A stretch of 64,000 nt of DNA from Sulfurimonas sp. HSL3-7 (GCF_039645985.1 NZ_CP147919.1:558001-622000), one strand, 5' to 3'; shown: positions 35,365 to 45,006, counted from the first letter of the stretch. Notes: generated by a model not told the origin, from the sequence alone. Made by a program: numbers and translations.

Positions 35365-37473
35365 ATGTTGCACCCACTTCACACGATGCCGGTGACCTTG
35401 ACAGGCAGTGATCCCGAAGTAAAACGCGAAAAGATCAGAGAGTATTTTCACAAGACCTGTGACCTATTTGAGGATCTGTTCAGTGTCTTCAAAGATGAGG
35501 GCGTCTTTTACGAACAGCCTGAGCCGACACGCCACCCGCTGATCTTCTATTTCGGCCATACCGCCGTCTTTTTTGTCAACAAATTCATGGTCGCCAAGAT
35601 AATCGATAAGCGCATCAATCCGGAGTTCGAGTCGATGTTCGCCATCGGTGTGGACGAGATGGTCTGGGACGACATGGAACGCGCGCACTATCGCTGGCCC
35701 GATGTCTCCGATGCCAGAACCTACCGAAATGAGGTACGCCATCTCGTCGACAGCCTGATCACGACCCTTCCTCTGCAGCTTCCTATTACACAGGAGAGCC
35801 CGTGGTGGATCATACTGATGGGGATTGAACATGAACGTATCCATATTGAGACCTCAAGTGTTTTGCACCGCCAGCTACCGATCGAGAAGGTCAAATCCGT
35901 AGTCAACTTCCCGATCTGTCCCGAGAGCGGTCCGGCACCGAAGAACGAGATGATCGCGATCGAAGGGGCCACGCTGCGCCTGGGCAAAGAGAAAGAGCAC
36001 CCGCTTTACGGCTGGGATAACGAGTACGGGGTGAAAGAAGAGCATGTCAAACCTTTCAAAGCGGCAAAATACCTCTGTTCAAACGGGGAGTACATGGCCT
36101 TCGTTGAGGAGGGGGGTTATCGTGATGAAACGTACTGGGATGAAGAGGGGCAAATGTTTTTAGCGACCACATCCGCCGAACATCCGCCGTTCTGGGTGAA
36201 AAGAGAGGACGGCAGTTTCGGTTACAGAGCGATGACAGAGATCATCGATATGCCGCTCAACTGGCCGGTCGATGTCAACGCCCTGGAGGCAAAAGCCTAC
36301 TGCCGGTGGAAGAGTGAAAAAGAGAAGAGGAACTATCGTCTTTTGAGCGAAGCGGAGTGGTACCTTCTGCATGAGAGGGCCGGTATCTCTGACGTGCCGG
36401 ACTTCGATGATGCCGGGGCCAATATAAACCTGGCCCACTACGCCTCTTCCTGCCCGGTCGACCGTTTCGCATTCGGTGATATGTACGATCTTGTGGGCAA
36501 TGTCTGGCAGTGGACGGCGAGCCCGATCTATGGTTTCAAAGGCTTTGAACCGCATTACGCCTATGACGACTTTTCAATGCCGACTTTTGACGGCAAACAC
36601 AACCTCATAAAGGGCGGCTCCTGGATCAGCAGCGGCAACGAGATGATGAAACACTCGCGGTATGCGTTCAGGCGCCATTTCTACCAGCACGCCGGATTCA
36701 GAGTGATAGAAGGAGAAGAGATGAGTATAGAAGAGAATATCTACGAGAGTGATGCTCTGGTGTCACAGTACTGCAATTTTCAGTACGGCGACGAACATTT
36801 CGGTGTGCCGAATTTCGCCGTCAAGTGCGCCGAGTTTGCCTTGGAATATGCCAAGGAGACGCCGATGAAAAATGCGCTCGACCTCGGCTGTGCGACGGGA
36901 CGTGCCAGTTTTGAGCTGGCGCGCGGTTTCGACAGCGTGACGGGGATCGACTTCTCGGCCCGTTTCGTGCAGGTGGGGCTTGACCTCAAAAACAACGGCG
37001 AGATCCACTACCAAAGGGTGGTCGAAGGCGATGTCATCACGCAGGAGAGCCGTACGATCGATGAACTTGGCTACCGTGAGATCGCCGAGAACGTCGAGTT
37101 CTGGCAGGGTGATGCCTGTAACCTAAGAGCCCATTTCAGCGGATATGACCTGATCATGGCAACGAATCTTATCGACCGCCTTTACGAGCCGCTGCTCTTT
37201 TTGGAGGAGGTTCATAAGCGTCTCGATGACGGGGGCTATCTTATTTTGACCTCACCGTATACCTGGCTGGAAGAGTACACCAAAAAAGAGTACTGGCTGG
37301 GCGGATACTATGACGATGAGGGCAAGATCGTGACCACTCTCGATGGTCTGAAAAAGGTCCTGTTGCCGAATTTCGAACTGGTCGCAACACACGATGTTCC
37401 TTTTGTGATCCCGGAGACAGCTCGCAAGTTTCAGCATACCATTTCGCAGATGAGTGTGTGGAAAAAACGATGA
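35365..37473 (+). CDS. ovoA: 5-histidylcysteine sulfoxide synthase with methyltransferase domain (OvoA)
   Basis: 702 residues in the OvoA order: a DinB-like iron site (HERIHIE, His156/His160/Glu162, plus His65), a FGE/SUMF-type sulfatase-modifying domain (about 185-455, GGSWISSGNEMMKHSRYAFRR), and a SAM methyltransferase (LDLGCATGRASFELA near residue 503). It joins histidine and cysteine oxidatively and later N-methylates the mercaptohistidine, giving ovothiol A. AAGGAG at 35357 is only 2 bases from ATG 35365, so TTG 35368 or ATG 35386 could be the true start. A TAAAAT -10 lies at 35333. Confidence 0.93.
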   Translation: MLHPLHTMPVTLTGSDPEVKREKIREYFHKTCDLFEDLFSVFKDEGVFYEQPEPTRHPLIFYFGHTAVFFVNKFMVAKIIDKRINPEFESMFAIGVDEMVWDDMERAHYRWPDVSDARTYRNEVRHLVDSLITTLPLQLPITQESPWWIILMGIEHERIHIETSSVLHRQLPIEKVKSVVNFPICPESGPAPKNEMIAIEGATLRLGKEKEHPLYGWDNEYGVKEEHVKPFKAAKYLCSNGEYMAFVEEGGYRDETYWDEEGQMFLATTSAEHPPFWVKREDGSFGYRAMTEIIDMPLNWPVDVNALEAKAYCRWKSEKEKRNYRLLSEAEWYLLHERAGISDVPDFDDAGANINLAHYASSCPVDRFAFGDMYDLVGNVWQWTASPIYGFKGFEPHYAYDDFSMPTFDGKHNLIKGGSWISSGNEMMKHSRYAFRRHFYQHAGFRVIEGEEMSIEENIYESDALVSQYCNFQYGDEHFGVPNFAVKCAEFALEYAKETPMKNALDLGCATGRASFELARGFDSVTGIDFSARFVQVGLDLKNNGEIHYQRVVEGDVITQESRTIDELGYREIAENVEFWQGDACNLRAHFSGYDLIMATNLIDRLYEPLLFLEEVHKRLDDGGYLILTSPYTWLEEYTKKEYWLGGYYDDEGKIVTTLDGLKKVLLPNFELVATHDVPFVIPETARKFQHTISQMSVWKKR

Positions 37474-38660
37474 GCTTTGACTTTGACCGGGTCGTCGACA
37501 GAACCGTAGGCAATGCGGAAAAATACGCGTTGCGGCAAAAACTTTTCGGCACGGAAGATCTTCTTCCGATGTGGGTAGCCGATATGGACATCGAAACACC
37601 GCCCTGCATCGTCGAGGCGGTCCAGAAACGTGCGGCCCACCCGATCTACGGTTATGAGGAGGTGCCGCAAAGCGCCTTTGATGCGCAAATAGCCTGGATG
37701 AAAAAACGTCACGGCCTCTCGATTCAACGCGAATGGATGTTCTATTCGCACTCCGTCGTCACGACGATCAATACCGCGATCCATGCCTTTACGAAACCGG
37801 GTGAGAAGGTGGTTGTTCAGACGCCGATCTACCCGCCGTTTATGCATACGGTCACGCAAAACGGGCGTCATATTTTGCGCAACCCCTTGAAACGCAGTGA
37901 GAAGGGCGACTATACTTTTGACTTTGACGACCTGCGTTCAAAGATCGATGCCGACACCAAACTCCTGCTCTTGTGCTCACCGCATAATCCGGTAGGACGG
38001 GTCTGGTCGCGCGAAGAGCTGCAGGCGTTGGCGGATATCTGCCTTGAGCATGATATCAAGGTTGTGGCCGACGAGATCCATTCCGATCTGGTCTATGCAC
38101 CGCATCGACATACCCCTTTTTCATCGTTAAGCGAGGCGGCCGCCAATATCACGGTGACGGCGATCGGTCCGGGCAAGACCTTTAATGTGGCGGGTCTTGC
38201 CATCTCGACAGTCGTGGTGCAAAACGAAGCGATGCGCGAACGCTTTTCCACTGCGTACGAGCGTATCCATTTTGCACAGGGCAATGTTTTTGCCCATGCG
38301 GGATTCGAGGCGGCCTACAGCCAGGGCGAGGCCTGGTTGGAAGCGCTGCTGGTCCATCTGCAAAAAAACAGTGCCAAACTCGAGGCGCTGTGCCGTCGAC
38401 ACAGTGAAAAGATCCGTTTTGTTCCGCCGCAAGGGACCTATCTGGCGTGGCTGGACTGTTCGGGTATGGATCTCGGCAACAGGGAACTTCGGCGCTTTTT
38501 TATTGAAGAGGCGGCGTTGGGACTGAGTCCCGGAACCTCATTCGGCAAAGAGGGGAGCGGTTATATGCGGCTGAACTTTGCTGTGCCGTCTTCTGTGATG
38601 GATGATGCCATCGCGCAACTGGATCTGGCATTGAGCAATTTCGGTGAGTACGGGTTGTAA
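37470..38660 (+). CDS. ovoB: PLP-dependent C-S lyase, OvoB-like (MalY/PatB family)
   Basis: 396 residues from ATG 37470, which overlaps the ovoA TGA (an in-frame start 12 bases earlier is possible). PMWVADMDI at the N-terminus, CSPHNPVGRVW, ADEIHSDLV and GKTFNVAG (PLP Lys, about residue 236) are the MalY/PatB signatures. By family alone it would be a cystathionine-type beta-lyase, but its coupling to ovoA identifies it as OvoB, which cleaves 5-histidylcysteine sulfoxide to 4-mercaptohistidine. The sirtuin gene follows after 4 bases. Confidence 0.85.
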   Translation: MSFDFDRVVDRTVGNAEKYALRQKLFGTEDLLPMWVADMDIETPPCIVEAVQKRAAHPIYGYEEVPQSAFDAQIAWMKKRHGLSIQREWMFYSHSVVTTINTAIHAFTKPGEKVVVQTPIYPPFMHTVTQNGRHILRNPLKRSEKGDYTFDFDDLRSKIDADTKLLLLCSPHNPVGRVWSREELQALADICLEHDIKVVADEIHSDLVYAPHRHTPFSSLSEAAANITVTAIGPGKTFNVAGLAISTVVVQNEAMRERFSTAYERIHFAQGNVFAHAGFEAAYSQGEAWLEALLVHLQKNSAKLEALCRRHSEKIRFVPPQGTYLAWLDCSGMDLGNRELRRFFIEEAALGLSPGTSFGKEGSGYMRLNFAVPSSVMDDAIAQLDLALSNFGEYGL

Positions 38661-38664
38661 GGCT

Positions 38665-39393
38665 ATGCGGAAAGTGATGATCCTCAGTGGGGCGGGTCTG
38701 AGCGCAGAGAGCGACATCAGCACCTTTCGCGACAGTGACGGGCTGTGGGAGAGGTATGACGTGATGGAGGTCTGCTCTACGCAGGGGTGGCAGCAAAACA
38801 GAAAACTGGTGACCGACTTCTACAACGCCCGCCGCAGGGAGCTTGCGAAGAAAGAGCCCAACGCTGCCCACTTCGCCCTGGCGGAGCTGGAGAGAAAATA
38901 TCCGGGCCGGGTCTGGAACCTGACGCAGAACGTCGATGACATGCTGGAGAGGGCGGGATGCAAAGAGGTGATCCATCTGCACGGCACCCTGCGCGACCTT
39001 CGCTGCGAGTCGTGCCACCGGCTCTTCGATATCGGCTACCGTGCCCAGAAAGAGGAGGAACGCTGTCCCTACTGCGGTTCTGCGGATGTGCGCCACAACG
39101 TCGTGATGTTTGGCGAGAGTGCTCCGGAGTACCGTCACATCTATGAAGCGGTGGACGATTGCGGTCTTTTTGTTGCCATCGGGACCAGCGGGCGGGTGAT
39201 CGACATTGCCTCCTTGGCCGGGGAATTTTACCACTCCATTCTGGTCAATCCAAAACGCGAAGAACACATCACGGCTTATGGAAATTTTGATAAGATGATA
39301 GATGCGTATTTCGAGCACTTTCTCCAGGAGAGGGCGACGGCAGCGGCGGCGGAAATGACCGCGATGATTGAGGAGTATTTAGATGAAGAATAG
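38665..39393 (+). CDS. cobB: NAD-dependent sirtuin deacylase, CobB-like
   Basis: 242 residues from ATG 38665. GAGLSAESDISTFRD (9-23), TQNVD (87-91) and HLHG (His106) form the NAD and catalytic site, and Cys114/117/134/137 bind zinc. FYNARRREL holds the YxxR motif (Tyr53, Arg56) that marks class III sirtuins with desuccinylase activity, as in E. coli CobB. The usual SGIP is SDIS here, an unusual change. It follows ovoB by 4 bases and overlaps the ADP-ribosylglycohydrolase-like gene by 11, so NAD-linked functions are co-transcribed. Confidence 0.88.
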   Translation: MRKVMILSGAGLSAESDISTFRDSDGLWERYDVMEVCSTQGWQQNRKLVTDFYNARRRELAKKEPNAAHFALAELERKYPGRVWNLTQNVDDMLERAGCKEVIHLHGTLRDLRCESCHRLFDIGYRAQKEEERCPYCGSADVRHNVVMFGESAPEYRHIYEAVDDCGLFVAIGTSGRVIDIASLAGEFYHSILVNPKREEHITAYGNFDKMIDAYFEHFLQERATAAAAEMTAMIEEYLDEE

Positions 39394-40285
39394 ACTTCGG
39401 GCGGCACTCTGGGGTGCCTTTTACGGTGATGCCTACGCTCTGGGGGGGCACTGGCTCTACGACACCCACCAGATCAGTCAATCGGAGTTTGACACCAAGC
39501 AGTTCAACGACCCGCTGACGGATTACCATGTCGGCAAGGCGGCCGGCGATTTCACCCATTACGGCGATCAGATGTTTTGGCTGCTTGAGGCCCTGGCGAC
39601 GGACGAAACGTTTAACATGCACGACTTTGCCAGCACATGGAAGGCGAAGATGAAAGTGTACGGAGGCTATGTCGACAAAGCCTCAAAAGAGACGATGGCA
39701 GCGCTTGAGACCGGGAAAAGTTCGCTTGCCTGCGGTTCCAACTCGCGTGATCTGAGCGTGGTCGGACGGATGATGCCGCTGATCTATGCCTATCATAACG
39801 ATATGGAAAAGATGATGGAGTGTGTCAAGCTGCACACCATTTTCACGCATATGACAAGGGAAGTCGTGGAGAGTGCCGCGTATTTCAACGAACTCATCAT
39901 GGCGGTCAGCCTGGGTGCCGAGATCGGCCGTGCGATCGAAGAGATCGCACTGGCCTACTCCGATCAGGTGCAGCACTGGGTCGATCTGGGGGTCGAAATG
40001 GCGGAGAAGGAGAGTACCGAAGCCATCAAAACACTCGGACAGTCGTGCAGTGTCGAGGGCGGTTTTGCGGCCGTCATCTACCTGCTGATGCGTTTCAGCG
40101 ATTTTCAGGAGGCGATGGAGGCCAATGTCCTCGCCGGCGGCGATTCGGCGGCCCGCGGTATGATCGTCGGCGCGGTGCTTGGCGCTTACGGCGGCATGGA
40201 GGTGATTCCCTTCAACTACAATGCGATGAGCGAGGCCGATACGATTGCCAAATATATAGAGATGATTGATGCCAAAGACGCTTGA
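39383..40285 (+). CDS. ADP-ribosylglycohydrolase-family protein
   Basis: 300 residues, all-helical. GAFYGDAYALGGHW at the N-terminus and AGGDSAARGMIVGAVLGA near residues 251-268 match the two metal-site regions of the DraG/ARH family. The second is normally GGDTDT; here the second Asp is Ala, so one Mg ligand is missing and activity is uncertain. The family removes ADP-ribose from proteins or ADP-ribosylated small molecules. It overlaps the sirtuin gene by 11 bases and the next gene by 17, and the pairing with a sirtuin suggests an NAD/ADP-ribose function. Confidence 0.78.
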   Translation: MKNRLRAALWGAFYGDAYALGGHWLYDTHQISQSEFDTKQFNDPLTDYHVGKAAGDFTHYGDQMFWLLEALATDETFNMHDFASTWKAKMKVYGGYVDKASKETMAALETGKSSLACGSNSRDLSVVGRMMPLIYAYHNDMEKMMECVKLHTIFTHMTREVVESAAYFNELIMAVSLGAEIGRAIEEIALAYSDQVQHWVDLGVEMAEKESTEAIKTLGQSCSVEGGFAAVIYLLMRFSDFQEAMEANVLAGGDSAARGMIVGAVLGAYGGMEVIPFNYNAMSEADTIAKYIEMIDAKDA

Positions 40286-40703
40286 GAAGATTGAAGCCTT
40301 TCTTGCCAAACATCATCTTCTCTCCCTTGCTACTGTTGCAGGAAACTGTCCGCAGTCAGCGAGTCTTTTTTATGCGTACGACGTTGAAAATGTAGGGTTT
40401 GTTGTTGCATCCGACAGGAAAACGGAGCATATCCGAAATGTTCTGGTCAATGATAAGGTTTCCGGTACGGTGGCCTTGGAAACGGATATTGTAGGTAAAA
40501 TAGAGGGGATCCAGTTCAAGGGTATCATGCGTGCCATCAGCCAGGAAGAGGGGAGCCTCTATTTTAAAAAGTTCCCTTATGCCCGGGTGATGAAGCCGCA
40601 GTTATGGCAGATTGAACTGGCGGAGATAAAATTGACGGACAACCGCCTGGGTTTTGGTAAAAAGCTCTATTGGCAAAGGGCCGATTCTAGAGAGTTAGAG
40701 TAA
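40269..40703 (+). CDS. Pyridoxamine 5'-phosphate oxidase-like split-barrel protein (YhbP type)
   Basis: 144 residues with the FMN-binding split-barrel pattern: HLLSLATVAGNCPQSASLFYA, then GFVVASDRKTEHIRN, then VSGTVALETD. It is closest to the YhbP/UPF0306 group, which lacks a settled role. ATG 40269 lies inside the preceding gene (17-base overlap), so it is the last member of the ovoAB-sirtuin-ARH unit. Confidence 0.75.
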   Translation: MPKTLEKIEAFLAKHHLLSLATVAGNCPQSASLFYAYDVENVGFVVASDRKTEHIRNVLVNDKVSGTVALETDIVGKIEGIQFKGIMRAISQEEGSLYFKKFPYARVMKPQLWQIELAEIKLTDNRLGFGKKLYWQRADSRELE

Positions 40704-40778
40704 AATATGGGCCGCTTTTTTTACAGATTTGACCAGCTGTCAGATGTGTAGAAAGAGACAAATTATGAAGGAAGTAAT

Positions 40779-41468
40779 GTGGAAAAAGTCTTAGAGATGT
40801 TGCTGTTGCAACAAGAGCTGAATGATGCGACCAACGGCGAAGGATGGGAGGCTGGCAAGACAAAGAACGGCAAGATCATCAATTGGAAACGCTGTATCTA
40901 TATGGAGTGTTGCGAGATAGTGGACTCTTTTGCCTGGAAACACTGGAAAGCGATCAACCAGGAGCCGGACTGGGCAAACCTGCAGATAGAAGTGGTTGAT
41001 GTATGGCACTTCATCATGAGCCTGGGACTCGAAGACTATTCACAGAACTTCCGCGGGACCATCGAGGACCTGGCAATGACTGTATCCCAGATGCCGGGTT
41101 ATAAAGCTTTGGAAGAAAACGGCGAACTGCTGTTTGCCGAACCGCATGTCATTATGGAAAAAGTCGAAGATATCATCTGCAATGCGGTTGACCGCAAAGG
41201 TTTTGACAGTGCCAAGCTCTTCGAAGACTTTTTCGAGCTCACTTTGATGTGCAAACTCAACCTTCAAGACCTTTACCGCCTCTATGTCGGCAAGAACGTC
41301 CTCAACCAGTTCCGTCAGGATCACGGCTATAAAGAGGGGACCTACATCAAGGTCTGGAACGGCAAAGAGGACAATGTTGTTATGCAGGAACTCTGGGAAG
41401 AGAATGACGCCTTGACGCCAAAAGTACTCTACGGTACCCTGCAAAAGGCGTATGCTACGGTTGCATAG
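40779..41468 (+). CDS. dut: Dimeric dUTP diphosphatase
   Basis: 229 residues, GTG start at 40779. YMECCEIVDSFAWKHWK, NLQIEVVDVWHFIMS and DRKGFDSAKLFEDFF form the helical, Glu/Asp-rich Mg site of the dimeric dUTPase_2 (MazG-like) family typical of Campylobacterota. It hydrolyses dUTP (and dUDP) to dUMP. No partner gene is evident. Confidence 0.9.
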   Translation: MEKVLEMLLLQQELNDATNGEGWEAGKTKNGKIINWKRCIYMECCEIVDSFAWKHWKAINQEPDWANLQIEVVDVWHFIMSLGLEDYSQNFRGTIEDLAMTVSQMPGYKALEENGELLFAEPHVIMEKVEDIICNAVDRKGFDSAKLFEDFFELTLMCKLNLQDLYRLYVGKNVLNQFRQDHGYKEGTYIKVWNGKEDNVVMQELWEENDALTPKVLYGTLQKAYATVA

Positions 41469-41891
41469 CTGCTTCTTTACAACTGACGAGTTGGGAAAGT
41501 GCCAAGCGCTAAAAGAGTGATTGAGATGTAAAGCTTAGGCTTTTTGCAATTCGGAAAGATTTTCTTCATTGATATTTTGGAAAAAGAATCAGATTTACTC
41601 GATGAAGGCCAAAAATGAACAGAGCAAAAAAAAATAAAAGTCCAGGCAGTTTCACTTTGACCTTTCTTTTTTCCGTCAGTTTTTTCTTTGTGGAAGCAAA
41701 AGAATAAAGCACTAAAGTGCAATGCAGGGTGACACAAAACAAGGGTACCGTTGCAGAAGGGATGCTTCTCTGAAAATGTCACATCGTAAAAAGTGACAGG
41801 TTCGCTATCAAAAGATATGCAAAAAAAGTATAAAAAAATTGATTGTTTAAAGGGGAGTGAGAGAGTTGCCTCTCTCCAGAGGGATTGAGAC
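41469..41891. other. Intergenic region between dut and the DEAD-box helicase gene
   Basis: A 423-base AT-rich gap between convergent genes with no supported ORF. It holds TGTCAC/GTGACA arms (41777-41782 and 41793-41798) and the hairpin at 41859-41876. A minus-strand frame across 41477-42067 is only the shadow of the helicase RGG tail. Confidence 0.45.
41859..41876 (-). terminator. Possible terminator of the helicase gene
   Basis: A 7-base stem (GAGAGAG/CTCTCTC) with a 4-base loop, 16 bases after the helicase stop on the minus strand. A T7 run follows about 20 bases further, too far for a textbook terminator, so confidence is modest. Confidence 0.4.
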
Positions 41892-43415
41892 TTAGTCTCT
41901 GTTTCTGTCGCGGTTACCACGGTAGCCGCCGCCACCGCTGTTGCGATCACGGTTACCGCGGTAGCCGCCGCCGCTGCGGCCGCGATTTCCACGGTAGCCA
42001 CCGCTACCGCCACGGTTACTGCCGTGACTGCGCTCAAGGTTGGCCAGGATCTTCTCAAGACGTTCACGGTTGATACCGATCTCGTTCGGCCCTTTGACTT
42101 CCTGACGGTCCATGATCATAGAGATAAGCTTGTAGATGATCTGCTCATCATCGATGTCCTCGCGAAGTGCATCAAGGATCTGGTGCGCTTCGTCAAAGAC
42201 TTTATGTTTCTCGATCGACTCGACGATAGAAGAGAAGTTGGCTTTTTTGATCGATGATTTTGATGGGACATACGCGTGTTCCATTGTCGTACCGACTTTT
42301 GTTTTGATGCGCTGAAGCTCTTTGAACTCACGCGGGGTAAGCAGTGTGATTGCCATACCTTTCTGACCGGCACGGCCTGTACGGCCGATACGGTGGACAT
42401 AAGACTCGGAGTCAAACGGGATATGGTAGTTGAAAACGTGGCTGACATCATCAATATGGATACCGCGGGCAGCAACATCGGTTGCTACAAGGATGTCATA
42501 TTGACCTGTTTTCAGACCTTTGATGACAGCCTCACGCTGACGCTGTTCCATGTCGCCGTGAAGACCTTTGGCACTGTACCCGACACCCATAAGGACTTCA
42601 GCAACACGATCGACCTCTTTTTTGGTACGACAGAAGACAACACATTTGGTTGTCTCTTCCGCATCAAGAAGACGGATAATGGCATCATCACGCTCATTTT
42701 CGTCAATAACATAGTACTTCTGCTCAATATCAACGTTTGTTGTCTCAGAACGCGTGATCGTGATGAACTCAGGGTTGACCAGAATACGCTCTGCAAGTTT
42801 CTTGATCGGAGGCGGCATAGTCGCCGAGAAAAGAAGTGTCTGACGGTCACTTGGAAGGTATGAGAAGATCTCATTGATGTCGTCAAGGAAGCCCATGTCA
42901 AGCATCTCGTCCGCTTCGTCCAGAATAACAGTCGATGGGGCGAAGTCTTTCAACATGTCACGGGCGAGGATATCTTTAAGACGGCCCGGTGTCGCGATGA
43001 CGACCTGTGCGCCGCGCTCGATCAGACCGATCTGACGGCCGTAAGAGCTGCCGCCGTAGACGGTTACGGTACGAATACCCAGCTGCTTGCCGTATTTGAA
43101 AAGCTCGTCACTTACCTGGTTGGCAAGTTCGCGTGTCGGTGTGATGATCAGTGCTTCGACACCGTTGTTACCGTTCATGTTGTTAAGGACCGGAAGACCA
43201 AAGGCAGCTGTTTTACCTGTACCTGTCTGTGCCTGTGCTACAACATCACGGCCACTCAAAACAATTGGGATCGCCATTTTTTGGATAGGACTCGGTGTTT
43301 TGAAACCGGCATAACCGATCGCACGCAGAATCTCTTTTTTAAGGCCGAACTGCTCGAACGTCTCGTCTACGGGCAGGGTCTCTGCGATTGTTTTTTCTGT
43401 TGTTTCGTTACTCAT
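41892..43415 (-). CDS. deaD: DEAD-box ATP-dependent RNA helicase with RGG-rich tail
   Basis: 507 residues. Motifs in order are the Q motif (FGLKKEILRAIGYAGFKTPSPIQ), AQTGTGKT, PTREL, DEAD in LDEADEMLDMG, SAT, and HRIGRTGR. The last 45 residues repeat GGYRGNRxRxxGG, an RNA-binding RGG tail. It unwinds structured RNA and is likely involved in ribosome assembly, mRNA decay or cold growth (DeaD/CsdA or RhlE type). It is divergent from rmuC. Confidence 0.92.
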   Translation of the reverse strand: MSNETTEKTIAETLPVDETFEQFGLKKEILRAIGYAGFKTPSPIQKMAIPIVLSGRDVVAQAQTGTGKTAAFGLPVLNNMNGNNGVEALIITPTRELANQVSDELFKYGKQLGIRTVTVYGGSSYGRQIGLIERGAQVVIATPGRLKDILARDMLKDFAPSTVILDEADEMLDMGFLDDINEIFSYLPSDRQTLLFSATMPPPIKKLAERILVNPEFITITRSETTNVDIEQKYYVIDENERDDAIIRLLDAEETTKCVVFCRTKKEVDRVAEVLMGVGYSAKGLHGDMEQRQREAVIKGLKTGQYDILVATDVAARGIHIDDVSHVFNYHIPFDSESYVHRIGRTGRAGQKGMAITLLTPREFKELQRIKTKVGTTMEHAYVPSKSSIKKANFSSIVESIEKHKVFDEAHQILDALREDIDDEQIIYKLISMIMDRQEVKGPNEIGINRERLEKILANLERSHGSNRGGSGGYRGNRGRSGGGYRGNRDRNSGGGGYRGNRDRNRD

Positions 43416-43651
43416 TGTATCTCTTTGTATAGGACACCTTTACAAACTATTTTTTACCAAATATGATAAATTAAATCGTCGGGGAAAATAGCTTGAAGAG
43501 GCGTCCAATTGATTTTTAAACTCTGACCATATGGATAGCTCTAAATTCTTGTCGAAAAGAAGATTAAAAGTTTAAGTTGCGGAATTATAGCGAAATTATT
43601 GTTATTATAAGAGGATTTGCTATATTTAATGACAATCTTCTGTGTGATTGC

Positions 43652-43657
43652 TATAAT
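43652..43657 (+). promoter_or_regulatory. Candidate -10 box for rmuC
   Basis: TATAAT 23 bases before the rmuC ATG, with AAGGA at 43671-43675 as the ribosome-binding site. Confidence 0.5.
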
Positions 43658-43680
43658 ATAGGACATACTTAAGGACTTTT

Positions 43681-45006
43681 ATGCCAGCTCTGTTTTTATA
43701 TGTATCACTCACAATTCTTACTGTTTCCGTCGCTGTTTTTCTGACTCTTTATCTCCGAAGCTATCTTAGAACCAAGGCGCTGGAACTTCTTTTACAAGAG
43801 AGAGATGAGCGTGTATCGGCTCTGGAAAACGACCTCAATGGACGAACGGCAGAACAAAAAGCACTGCAGGTCCAGCTGCAGGCGCTTGCCGATGAGAAAA
43901 ACACGCTTGAACGCGACTATGCGATCCTGCATACCCGCTTTGATGATGCAACGTCAGCCCACAATGAGAAGATCAAGCTTTTGGATGAGGCCAAGGAGAC
44001 GCTCAAGCAGCAGTTCAACCACTTGGCGAACGAGATCTTTGAGAACAAGACAAAACGCTTTGAAGAGAGTTCGCAGGAGCGGCTGCAACTGCTTTTGAAA
44101 CCTTTCAGAGAGCAGATCAGCCATTTCTCCAAACAGACAGAGGAACGTTTTGTCAAAGAGAACTCCGAACGCGCCGTTTTGCACAAAGAGCTTTCGCGTC
44201 TGCGCGAGCTGAATGAACAGATCACCCAGGATGCGCAGAACCTCACCAGTGCGCTCAAGGGGGAGAACAAGACCCAGGGCAACTGGGGCGAGATCGTTCT
44301 GGAACGTATCCTCGAAGAGTCCGGTCTTCGCAAAGGTTTCGAGTATGTGACGCAGGGGAGTTTCAAAGATGGCGGCGGCAAAACGATGCGTCCCGATGTC
44401 ATCGTGCACCTGCCGCAAAATAAAGATATTGTCATCGATTCGAAGGTGTCTCTGGTGGCCTATGAGCGGTTTATGAGTGCCGAAACGCCTCAAGAGAGGG
44501 AACATGCACTCAAACAGCACCTGAACTCCATCAATGCGCATATCAAAGGGCTGAGCGAAAAGCGGTATGAAAAGCTCGACGGGGTCAGGACACTGGACTT
44601 CATACTGCTTTTTATGCCCATCGAGGGGGCCTTTCTTTTAGCCCTTGAACAGGACAGTACGTTTTTCAGCCGTGCCTATGAGGCGAACATTATGATTGTC
44701 AGCCCTTCGACCCTGCTGGTGACGCTCAGGACGATAGAACATATATGGCGTACGGAGCGTCAGGAGCAGAACGCCCAGGAGATCGCAAGACAGGCCGAAG
44801 CGCTTTACGACAAGTTTGCCGCCTTTGTTGAAGATCTGACCAAAATAGGCGATCAGATCGCCAAGACAAATGAGAGCTACGAGAAAGCGCTCAACAAGCT
44901 CAGTACCGGCAAAGGCAATCTTCTTCGCCGTGTGGAGTCGATAAAACAGCTTGGCCTCAAACCGAAGAAGAAGCTGCAGCTGGTAGGAGACGGGGATGAA
45001 TCTTAA
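43681..45006 (+). CDS. rmuC: DNA recombination protein RmuC
   Basis: 441 residues. An N-terminal membrane helix (FLYVSLTILTVSVAVFLTLYL) is followed by a long coiled coil (about 35-180) and the RmuC nuclease-like core (GNWGEIVLERILEESGL, VIDSKVSLVAYERF, DFILLFMPIEGAFLLAL). RmuC limits inversions at short repeats. Its 3' end overlaps the histidine kinase gene by 11 bases. Confidence 0.92.
   Translation: MPALFLYVSLTILTVSVAVFLTLYLRSYLRTKALELLLQERDERVSALENDLNGRTAEQKALQVQLQALADEKNTLERDYAILHTRFDDATSAHNEKIKLLDEAKETLKQQFNHLANEIFENKTKRFEESSQERLQLLLKPFREQISHFSKQTEERFVKENSERAVLHKELSRLRELNEQITQDAQNLTSALKGENKTQGNWGEIVLERILEESGLRKGFEYVTQGSFKDGGGKTMRPDVIVHLPQNKDIVIDSKVSLVAYERFMSAETPQEREHALKQHLNSINAHIKGLSEKRYEKLDGVRTLDFILLFMPIEGAFLLALEQDSTFFSRAYEANIMIVSPSTLLVTLRTIEHIWRTERQEQNAQEIARQAEALYDKFAAFVEDLTKIGDQIAKTNESYEKALNKLSTGKGNLLRRVESIKQLGLKPKKKLQLVGDGDES

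Noticed and set aside
41477-42067. Ala/Val/Thr-rich 196-codon minus-strand frame
   Set aside because: It runs through the GC-rich RGG repeat of the helicase in another frame and then through AT-rich non-coding DNA. It is a shadow of the repeat, not a gene.
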